Notes under the pieces: model-generated | Databases searched by the model: none | What the model was told of the DNA's origin: nothing | What the model saw: the letters and a program-made list of their open reading frames with translations, nothing else | Translations under genes and position numbers: made by a program | NCBI GenBank assembly: GCA_018873245.2 | Contig: JAEMBT020000002.1 | Location: forward strand, 1,370,001 to 1,434,000 | DNA: 64,000 nt | Source: Archegozetes longisetosus | Taxonomy: Eukaryota > Arthropoda > Arachnida > Sarcoptiformes > Trhypochthoniidae | Direction: 5' to 3' | In this document: positions 55,808-64,000 of the stretch, piece by piece | Numbering within the stretch: position 1 is the stretch's first letter | How the letters are laid out: the number at the start of each line of letters is the position of its first letter

Positions 55808-57941
55808 ACCTAATTTTTAGTCATTAGGCCTAGTTAGTCGTCATTGACCACATTTTTGTATATTTGATTATCGAAAGTATTTCTTATTATGTCACTTGTT
55901 CAAGCTCAAGTTTATAGTTAAACAATAGTCAAAACTAGTAAGTTTTTAAGACGAAGGTTGTTACAGTATCTATCCATTAAGAAAATGCGCGATCCCTGAA
56001 TTTTTCTCCCATGAAAGAGCCAATCAATGAAAAGATGAAACTCATAGTCCTTTATGATTGGCTCTGTGTATTAATAGTATCTCTTCATAGAGGGAAAAAT
56101 TGGTGGTCACAGTCCCTGGATGATAGATACTGTACAGTTGGACAAAATTGTATGTCGAGAAATATATATCAAAATGTGCGCTTAAAAATCAATTAAAGCA
56201 TATAAGTAATAAACAAAATAAGAGAAGATTGAATAAATAATAAGTCATATTTTGACATGTATTGTTTCTTAAAGTGAGTCATAAAATCCAAAACCCATCT
56301 ATAAGTCGCTTTAAGTCTTATAATTTCTATAGAACTTTAACGTATTTTAGATAAAATTGTTAATGAACTTCTTATTAGTAAAACGGTTAATGCACACAAA
56401 AGTTCATTATGTTGTTTTGCCATAAGTCAGACCTAAACTTAAGTTTATAAGTTTTGAAAATGTTAATTACTTAAATATTAGAGTGATCCATTAGTACGTT
56501 AGTGGCCAAAACGATTTATTTGATGCACAGTTTTTTTGTCCTATCACCTCCAAAAGTCTTTATTAAACTATGCGTAAAAAATTAAGGGAGAGATATTAAA
56601 ATAAAACTTTCTATAACAATTGTTCAAATAAAACAATGGTATCAGATTTAACACCTACTTTTTGCTTGCAGTCCCCATTGAATGCTTGAATAAGAGCGTA
56701 AAAGTATAAAAACGACACACGTAATTTTTAATATTGAATTAAATTTTAATTAACAAAGACTTAGCTGAATCTCGTTTCGAACCCGCACTCACAACTTTCA
56801 GTCCTATGGTGATCCTGTTTAACCTGTTGGGTCATCGTGCACAACAAATATGATATGCATTGTTTCGCATTAAAACATTTTGGTAAAGTTTTCATTTTAT
56901 ATCCGAGGGAAAAAGAGGAATTTTCGATTAAAAGCAAGAGATCCTGTTTGCATTGCAAGCAAAAACGACTAGTCTTCGTTTTCTGAGAGCCTTGACTTAA
57001 ATGAAAGAACATATTTTTGAATCCATTCAACTTAAGAATCATTTTACTTATGACAAATTTAAAATCCAATACGAAAGATTGTAAACGTCTAGTAAAATTT
57101 TTAAAATATCAACCAGATTTTAAATAATATCTATTCAAAACTACAAAACAGATATGCTTTACTTTATTTTGATAATATTTCATTTAGATTTGAACTGTAG
57201 CACGTCGATTTATATTAATGAGAACTTTCTATAAGTTTAAACTCGTGATATAAGTCAATGCTTCACTGGCATCTATTAGAAGATATAAAAACGTGTGAAC
57301 CAGTGAAACAGGGGACAGAGGAGACATCCGGTTAATAGGTGGCAAAGGCTTAAAGGTAAAGAAGAGATTTCATAAAAATATGAATAAAAAGTATGTTTGC
57401 AAACTAATCAGTCTTATAATTAATAAAGTTTTAATAATCAAAGAAGACAGAGTTTATGGTGGGACAAGTTTGTCATTAGTGATGATAACACGGTTTGAGT
57501 CTGGGTCACGTCCCTTCGAAAGCTACAGAATCAACTTCTCTATTTTCAAGATAGAGATAAGGGGTTTAAAATTACTTTTCTCGACTGGGACAATTTTATT
57601 CAATCTTATTATGTTATTCACTAGTATTTGAAGGGTTTTTAAAAATTTGACTCAAGATTTTGTCGCTTAAACTCATACCACAATCTATGACTTGATCATA
57701 TCCATAAAAATGTCCGAAGTTTTTCTTACTCTTGAAGAATTGGTAAAAAGATGTTTAATAACAATTTTTCAAAACCTGTCTACATCTCAAACAAGGCTTG
57801 TATCGGGAAATACAGCACTTCATTACTGTATGGCCATAGAAAGTTTATATCGAGTTCATTCCATTTCATATCGGAAGAGTTAACAAAAATATTCTCTTTG
57901 AGTCTCGTCCTTGCACACTATTTATAATATGCACTCTATGT

Positions 57942-58005
57942 TCGGTTTTATGTACGCGTCGGCGGGAAAAAATTGTACATAAAATTGAACTGTGCATAAA
58001 ACCGA
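57942..58005. repeat. Small hairpin with Tc1-like end sequence
   Basis: TTCGGTTTTATG pairs with CATAAAACCGAA across about 40 bp. The internal GTACATAAAATTGAAC also occurs at 60,515-60,531, beside the Tc1-like element there. Confidence 0.45.
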
Positions 58006-58252
58006 ATTTTTTGTACGAATAGTTTAAAAACAGATTTGATTCTCACACGTTTTGAGCCTTTTGATTCCATTCGTACAATAATACAATTATTTGACAACAA
58101 TTAGTAAGCTTTAATTCATTTATATTTAACAACATTCATATCATAAATATTTTGATGTAAACAATATGCTAGAAACATGTGATCTTTTGTGAGCTTTAAT
58201 GCAAAATTCTAGTTCAACTTTAGATAGAACTTAACGTTATAACTTTCACGTA

Positions 58253-58716
58253 CAGTTGTGTCAGAATAAATTATTCCAGTCAATTACCGATAGGCGGTTA
58301 AAGATCCTTATTTCATTAAAAGCACTCAATGCGTAATATCAGAGAGATATGAGTTTTTTAAAAGTTCAATCAAAGCCAAAACCTTCCAACTTAGAGTGAA
58401 TATAAAGTCAACAAGACTAATATTTAAGAAATAATTAGCAAAGAGCAAGTTTTTGAAGTTCAATCAAAGCCAAAACACTACAAATTTGAATGAAAATAAA
58501 TCTATTATGACTAATATGTACGAAATGACTAACAAAACAAGCATTTAATCACTCCATAATCAGCAATTTGTAAATATCTTTTGAAATTAAATAGACGTTA
58601 ATCATTGATAAGGTAGAAGTTATATTTGGCTCAAGTTAATTCACTTTTTTAAGTTGAAATTTAACCCCTAAAATGTTAACTTCTTTTCACTGGGAGAATT
58701 TATTCTGACATAACTG
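58253..58716. mobile_element. Mariner-type MITE with TA duplication and internal direct repeat
   Basis: Ends CAGTTGTGTCAGAATAAATT (58,253-58,272) and complement of CAGTTATGTCAGAATAAATT (58,697-58,716), flanked by TA on both sides. The centre has a direct repeat of about 95 bp, each unit starting AGTTCAATCAAAGCCAAAAC (58,362 and 58,457). The same terminal repeat occurs alone at 6,559-6,578. Confidence 0.85.
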
Positions 58717-59122
58717 TACATAAAAACGAGTTGTGCTATCGGTCAAAAAGTATATGTTAAATCAAGCTCTTCGCGCCTTATATACTTAGGGATTAGTTTA
58801 AGATTTACATTATCAACATTTTGAAAGCTTTTATAAATTTAGTTTAAGTTTGACTTATGGCAAAACAAAATAATGAACTTTTGCATTAATCGTTCCACTG
58901 ATAGAGTTCATAAATGATTTACTCTGCATTGAACTTTTCTCAATTATTTATTTGATGAATTTGAGTTACTTATATTAAAGTTCGATACAAATTATAAAAC
59001 TTATAGAGATTTAAAGATAAGTTTCTCATTTCACGACTCATATTAGAAATAATACTTATGAAAATATGAAAAAATTATTTATTCAATCTTTCCCTTATTT
59101 GGCTCAATTCTCACTGGCTCTT

Positions 59123-59810
59123 AACCGGGAAGGTCGCGCGCTTTCGGAACGCTTTCAAATTCAAACCTAGCTCAAAATATGCTCAAAGATATACAAAATA
59201 TCAGGCAATTAACCATTTTTGCAAATGGCCTCCAAATTCTGTAAAAAATCAAGAATTAAAATATTCATTTAATTTTGGTACAAAATTTCCAAATGCTTTT
59301 AACATACAGCCTCTTTGGTCAAGTGGTATTAAACTTCCTTTAACCGGTGGAATATAATAGATAAAGTAATAAATCACAGAATCTAGTTAAAGTCAAGTTT
59401 ATTTTATTCATTTCAAGCAATATTCTATGAAAAGCAAAAAAGTAACAAAAAGTCATTGCAAACAAATTCTTCTTATAAGTGTAGCCAAATTTTCATAGAA
59501 TATCATAGAATATTGCTTGAAATGAATAAAATAAACTTGACTTTAACTAGATTCTGTGATTTATTACTTTATCTATTATATTCCACCGGTTAAAGGAAGT
59601 TTAATACCACTTGACCAAAGAGGCTGTATGTTAAAAGCATTTGGAAATTTTGTACCAAAATTAAATGAATATTTTAATTCTTGATTTTTTACAGAATTTG
59701 GAGGCCATTTGCAAAAATGGTTAATTGCCTGATATTTTGTATATCTTTGAGCATATTTTGAGCTAGGTTTGAATTTGAAAGCGTTCCGAAAGCGCGCGAC
59801 CTTCCCGGTT
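59123..59810. repeat. Perfect 308-bp inverted repeat with 72-bp spacer
   Basis: 59,123-59,430 and 59,503-59,810 are reverse complements with no mismatch found by eye. Outer ends are AACCGGGAAGGTCGCGCGC, relatively GC-rich; the rest is AT-rich. The spacer repeats part of the arm end (TTTTCATAGAATATCATAGAATATT). Other foldbacks in this window have diverged arms, so perfection here means a very recent event, gene conversion or an assembly artefact. No coding content recognised. Confidence 0.85.
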
Positions 59811-59874
59811 TAGTGTTTTTTAAGCGCAAACTTTGATATACTTTTTAGGTCGATAGTAGATTAAACTGATTATA

Positions 59875-60515
59875 CAGTCTTGGGATTTTATTTTGAGACA
59901 CCGTATGCAACCTTTCATACAACTTATATGAACAATGATAAAATATGCTGAATAATAGAAATTTAATTCTGCCTTATTAATAATGCAATACTTCTATGGT
60001 ATCAGACAAAATATCGTATGAGAACATCACACATGATAAACTTTGTATGTGATATTTTGTCTTGGAAATAACTATCGATAATTTTTTTAAATACTATAAT
60101 TGATTTTTACTAATAGTTAAATTATTGTGAAAATAGCGGCCCCAATAAGTTTTTGATCTATTTGTTCAGTTGTTTCCCATTTTCTTATCCTTTTCTTCAG
60201 TTCAATAGTGTTAAGAATACGAAAATAGTTACCTATTCTTACATTTTCATGACCACAACCAACTTATCTAGCTATTGTACGCAAACTTTTCTTATGTCCT
60301 AATACCTAAAATATTCGAGTTCTTTGATGGGGTGTTAAAGTCATGTTTTCATTTACAAAAAATAAAATGCGTTTTAATACATACTTTTTTTGTTGTGAAT
60401 CAAAGTTTATCATAATTTGAAGGTTCATGTGAATTAATGAGTAAAGTGCATATTATGTGATTAAGGATTTTATGGAAAGTAACATACGGTGTCTCAATAT
60501 AAAGTCCCAACATTG
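59875..60515 (-). mobile_element. Tc1-like element with transposase N-terminal remnant
   Basis: Inverted ends with TTGAGACACCGTATG shared exactly (about 59,893-59,907 and complement 60,483-60,497), extending to CAGTCTTGGGA / CAATGTTGGGA next to TA on both sides (59,873-59,874, 60,516-60,517). The minus strand near 60,350-60,170 reads, across stops, TLTPHQRTRIF then GHKKSLRTIAR and VGCGHENV, the helix-turn-helix start of a Tc1-type transposase. The catalytic part is lost. Same end family as 18,691-19,084. Confidence 0.75.
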
Positions 60516-61198
60516 TACATAAAATTGAACATTTTTAGCATTATATTCTAAGAAGTGACTTCTGTTTCGAAGAATGCGTACATAAAACTGAATTCTACAT
60601 TAAACTGTGTGTATATAAAAGCGAATATAGCGCCAAACGTTTGTTGAGACTTATTTGTATAAAACTTTTGTCTTAATGGTAAAAAAATCTCAAAAGATTT
60701 TATAGAAGCCCAAACTGACTGATAAGAATAGTAAACCAACCCTTAATCTATTAAGTGTTTTATCCAAAAATGAGAATAATCTTTTATCTCCGTTGAATAT
60801 AACTCCATCATTGTTTATGTTATTGAATGGTGTAAACGGTATTACAGAAAGAGTACAGAAAAATCTTTTGAATATTGATGAAAATAGCAAACAAATAACT
60901 ATCTTCACAATTTTTACATAAGATAATTTTTTCTTTGAAATAAAACTCGAGTCAATCAATAATGATATAAAAAGTTTTGGGGTCAATAGCAAGCAAAAAT
61001 TAGACTGAAGTTACACGTTTGGTGAATCGTATTTTAGCCTCTGATGAGTATAAATTGCTAGAAAGTTATGAAAATAATGTTAGGAATAGTTTTAACACTT
61101 ACATCGATGCAGTCAACTTTAAAACTAATACCACAAACATCACTCAAGAAATTAATGATTGGACTAAAGAACGAACAAATGGAAAATTGATAAGCTCC

Positions 61199-61540
61199 TA
61201 GATGATTTATTATTATTATTATTATTATTATTTATTCAGCAAAGCTTAGATTTCATAACACGTTGAAACCTTATTGCAAAATATTGATTAAAAATTTTAT
61301 AAAATTTTAAAAATTACTTTCATTTCTTACATGAATCGGTAAACTATTAAAAAGATTTGCACCATAAGTAAAAAAATATTTATTACATAATTCTAATCTA
61401 TTAAGTGGTTTATGAATGAAATATCCATTTCCAGAGCTCTTATAAAAGTACAGTTTGTTGAACCAATTTATGGGAATATTTTTATATTTGTGTGTTATAT
61501 TGTGAACTAGTTTTAATGATTGAATTTCTCGCCCAGAATT
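61199..61540 (-). mobile_element. 5'-truncated LINE, reverse transcriptase C-terminus
   Basis: The minus strand encodes IQSLKLVHNITHKYKNIP, then LNRLELCNKYFFTYGANLF and NSLPIHVRNES. This is the typical end of the non-LTR retrotransposon RT frame (sF...G..lwNsLP..iR). On that strand it ends in an AAT microsatellite tail (plus strand ATT repeats 61,207-61,238). The fragment interrupts the serpin reading between GKLIS and AGTVLVIANVIYF. The opposite flank is abruptly truncated, as usual for LINE insertions. Confidence 0.8.
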
Positions 61541-61805
61541 GAGTGCTGGTACAGTTCTAGTGATAGCGAATGTCATTTATTTTAACGAGAAGTGTAAATA
61601 CTCGTTCAATCCTGTTTTCACAGTTGAGGACAACTTCTTTAATCATGCAAACGATGAACCTTTAAAAGTTCAAATGATGAAAATTAGTTTAGATTTCAAA
61701 CATGTATCATATCTTGAGTTGAATTCATTGTTAATAGAGTTACTACTTAGTGGCAATAGCAATATGTCAACGATTATTGTAATCAGAGGTTCAATGATTT
61801 GATGG

Positions 61806-61853
61806 AGGAACGACATAAATTATTGTTATAGAATCAGTAATTTATGTCGTTCT
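61806..61853. repeat. Short hairpin in serpin pseudogene intron
   Basis: GAACGACATAAATTA and TAATTTATGTCGTTC form a perfect 15-bp stem around an 18-bp loop. It could be a tiny MITE or a structured element; no function is evident. Confidence 0.5.
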
Positions 61854-62969
61854 CTCAGCAAACTATTCAAGTTTAAAGTTAACTCATAACTAGATCTTAT
61901 ACTAAATCATGTTAATATTCCATTTCCTATAAAATATTGCCTAATATGAGAAACGGCTTGAGTAATATAACTGAAAAACTAACTCGTGATATACTTAATA
62001 AAGGATTGTTTGAAATGAACAGCAATAAAGAGATTCGAGAGAAAGTATGCGAAAGAAAGTATGCGAAAGAAAGTATACCTTTCGTTACCTAAATTTAGAA
62101 ACTGGTAATTAGTTTGAATTTATTCAATTATAACCGGAAATAATTCAATCTAAACTTTACAGAATATGATTTTAAAAGTTCACTCAATAAGTTAGGCATC
62201 AATACATTATTGAAAAAAAAGTGTAGATCTTTCGGGTATTAATGAACAAAAGAATTAGAAAATATCGAAAGATATTCATAAGAGTGTCCTAAAAGTAACT
62301 GAAGTCGAAGTCGGAGCCGAAGCAGTAGCTGTAACCGGAATTGATGGTGTCCCCCTTATTTAGATATCAACGATTGAGATCATAGTTGACAGATCTTTTG
62401 TTTTCTTCGTAATAGATAATACATATGGATTCATAGTATTGCTAGGACAAGTTCAGCAATTTTTGAGTAATTAATTTAAAATATTATTTCTTGAATTAAA
62501 TAATAAATAAATATTCAACTTATTTTTGCAATGATCCTTTCTTCATTCCATTTATTGAGTACTCATTTTGATACTTTTTATATCTTTCTCAAGTCAAATA
62601 TTTATTCTGTAATTACATTTCATATTGTAATTCATTTCTTATTTGAGTAAATTTTACCGATCAGTAAAACTTTTTTCAATGGATCTTAAATATCTTTTAG
62701 TTTAATAAATGTCTGAAATAAGAAAATCCATAACTAAAAAACTATTTGATTAATTTTTTCATCTTGTCTAAACAAGAAAAGGAATGTTGATCTTTGATGG
62801 AAAGTTCAATTTTTAATAGTCGAAACACTGAGGAAACTGTATTTTCTAAACCAGTATTTTATGGTCAATAAAAGTTAAAAAACTATTTATGCAAAAGTGC
62901 ATTGATAAGTGAGTATTTAAAAAGACTGGTTGGTATCAATCAACTTCTATCGCTAAACCACTTCTTGTC

Positions 62970-62977
62970 TATAAAAG
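62970..62977 (+). promoter_or_regulatory. Candidate TATA box of the serpin gene
   Basis: TATAAAAG lies 94-101 bp upstream of the ATG at 63,071. Confidence 0.45.
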
Positions 62978-63070
62978 ACTTGCTATCAAAGAGCTTTCAG
63001 TCACTTTTTAAAGTTTGAAAAATCTTGACTTTTAATGATTATAATAATATAGTCTATCATTTATTCAAAA

Positions 63071-64000
63071 ATGTTTAGATGTATTGTAACAATATTTTTG
63101 ACTTTATTAATAACAGTGAAATCACAAAAAAATCTAATCGATAGCAATAATAAACTAGCGATTGATTTATTAAATGTTTTCCCTACGGATGACAATAATT
63201 TTTTCTCACCTTTAAGTATAAGCTCAACATTACTTATGCTATTGAATGGTGCGAATGGTATCACAGAAAAAGAGTTGCAAAGTATTCTTAATATTGAGGA
63301 TAAATGTAATTATGAAATAAATATCATTTTATCACTTTATCTGAATATATATTTCGAAAATTTTCTTGACAGCAAAACTCGACTCAATTAACAAAGATAT
63401 GAAAACTATATTGAAATCCATATCAGAGAAAGATAACGACAAGTTGACAGCTAGATTAGCAAATCTTTTGCTAGTATCAAATGCTTTCCCATTGAAGAAT
63501 AGTTATCAGAATCTTATGAGAGACAACTTTGACTCGAGTATAGAATCGGTTGACTTTGCTCAAAATTCTGCTAAAATCACTAAAGACATCAACGATTGGG
63601 TTTCAGAGCAAACAAGTGGTAAAATCAACCCTTTATTCAAGGAGAACTTAACTGGTGATACGATAATGGTTTTGGTGAATGCAATCTATTTTAAGGGTTT
63701 ATGGGAAAAACCGTTCCGTAGTGAAAATACAGCTAAAAATGACTTCTATAACATGGGAAATATAAATCCAGTTAAAGTTGATATGATGTCGACCAACGGA
63801 GAATTTAGGGTTATATCAGACACTGAACTCAATGCTAAACTTCTGGAGTTGCCATTCAGTTCTGGTAGCAATATGTCGATGATTATTGTAAGTTGACTTT
63901 TTCAGTAAATATATGACACTTTTAAGTAGTTTAAAAATCAATTCTAATTTCTTGGCTAGCTATTACCCGATCAAATCGACGGTTTGGATGATATGACGAA
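63071..64000 (+). CDS. Secreted serpin, partial (runs off the window)
   Basis: Exons 63,071-63,305, 63,373-63,887 and 63,960 to beyond 64,000. The 67-bp first intron (donor GTAATT, acceptor TTGACAG) removes what would otherwise look like a frameshift, joining NIEDKS to KLDSINKDMK. Signal peptide MFRCIVTIFLTLLITVKS. Serpin landmarks: NNFFSPLSISSTLLMLLNGA, INDWVSEQTSGKINPLF, IMVLVNAIYFKGLWEKPF, NPVKVDMMSTNGEF, NMSMIILLPDQIDGLDD. The breach/shutter residues NAIYFKG-W are intact. The reactive-centre loop lies outside the window, so inhibitory specificity cannot be read. Serpins inhibit serine or cysteine proteases by a suicide mechanism; secretion suggests an extracellular target. A decayed tandem copy lies just upstream. 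Confidence 0.9.

Larger units (their letters stand above)
56257..59060. mobile_element. 2.8-kb element with about 215-bp terminal inverted repeats
   Basis: The left arm (about 56,257-56,470) pairs with the right arm (about 58,805-59,060), at roughly three quarters identity by eye. Shared blocks are AAAGTTCATTAT, GTTTTGCCATAAGTC, TTATAATTT, GAACTTTAA and GAGTCATAAAAT / GAGTCGTGAAAT. The interior holds a Cys-containing minus-strand frame of 102 residues (56,761-57,069) without recognised similarity and a nested mariner-type element. It is larger than the other long-TIR elements here but shows no transposase. Confidence 0.6.
60706..62478 (+). pseudogene. Serpin pseudogene cut by a LINE fragment
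   Basis: Serpin segments appear in order: NLLSPLNITPSLFMLLNG (60,760-60,830), INNDIKS (60,955), AVNFKTNTTNITQEINDWTK (61,110-61,170), then after a 340-bp insertion TVLVIANVIYFNEK and ELNSLLIELLLSGNSNMST (61,550-61,770). A second part follows: NGLSNITEKLTRDIL (61,948), LNKLGINTLL (62,187), and the reactive-loop hinge EVGAEAVAVTGIDGV (62,308-62,352) with the C-terminal strands. Several stops, frameshifts, a lost splice acceptor near 61,930 and a 14-15 bp micro-duplication (GAAAGTATGCGAAA, 62,043-62,075) show decay. It is a tandem paralogue of the serpin at 63,071. Confidence 0.85.

Noticed and set aside
56761..57069. 102-residue Cys-containing frame on the minus strand
   Set aside because: No recognised domain, no splice or promoter context, and it lies within a long-TIR element. 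Kept only as a note on that element.
63306..63372. Apparent frameshift in the intact serpin
   Set aside because: A 67-bp GT-AG intron at this point joins NIEDKS and KLDSIN in frame. The decayed paralogue supports the same neighbourhood of sequence, so no lesion is needed.
1..64000. CRISPR arrays, operons, bacterial promoters or ribosome binding sites
   Set aside because: The window is clearly spliced eukaryotic DNA; no regularly spaced repeat array was seen.

Overview
This is an AT-rich eukaryotic nuclear window. Its genes have short GT-AG introns (many of 59-80 bp), and there is dense transposon debris between and inside them. The gene content (flotillin-2, PP4 catalytic subunit, presenilin, thaumatin-like protein, serpins, a trypsin-like protease homologue, RCC1-BTB proteins and a duplicated cysteine-rich secreted family) points to an arthropod. 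A chelicerate, probably a mite, is my best guess; this is inferred from family content, not from a marker gene.

Layout. 1-10,500: no intact gene. It holds a broken RCC1-BTB copy (about 2,160-3,180 and 6,585-6,710) split by foldback and TIR elements, and a Tc1/mariner relic with very long terminal repeats (7,770-8,705). 10,534-12,114: an intact single-exon RCC1-BTB gene on the minus strand. 13,630-14,090: a Tc1/mariner transposase fragment. 14,740-21,930: a tandem segmental duplication carrying two four-exon secreted cysteine-rich genes. Each copy has its own insertions, and the other copy shows the empty site. 22,070-24,150: nested foldback and mariner-type elements. 26,420-35,926: a complete six-exon flotillin-2 gene on the minus strand, with a thaumatin-like gene (28,981-30,070, plus strand) inside its second intron. 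37,001-38,938: PP4 catalytic subunit, divergent from flotillin-2. 39,511-40,558: a secreted serine protease homologue that has lost catalytic His and Ser. About 43,069-44,273: a presenilin with both catalytic aspartates but an in-frame TGA and a frameshift.

45,682-53,801 (all minus strand) is the most unusual part. Two paralogous genes encode a PB1-like N-terminus followed by SANT/MADF-like helical regions. They flank an ASCC1-type 2H phosphoesterase. The upstream paralogue appears to be spliced, through a 71-bp intron in perfect phase, to a TUT1-like terminal nucleotidyltransferase, giving a predicted 1,069-residue fusion. 54,060-60,520 is a transposon graveyard: long-TIR elements, nested mariners and a 308-bp inverted repeat that looks perfect by eye. 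60,700-64,000 holds a serpin pseudogene cut by a 5'-truncated LINE, followed by an apparently intact serpin running off the window end.

All exon joins were deduced by hand from protein conservation, splice dinucleotides and phase. None was confirmed by transcripts or database searches.
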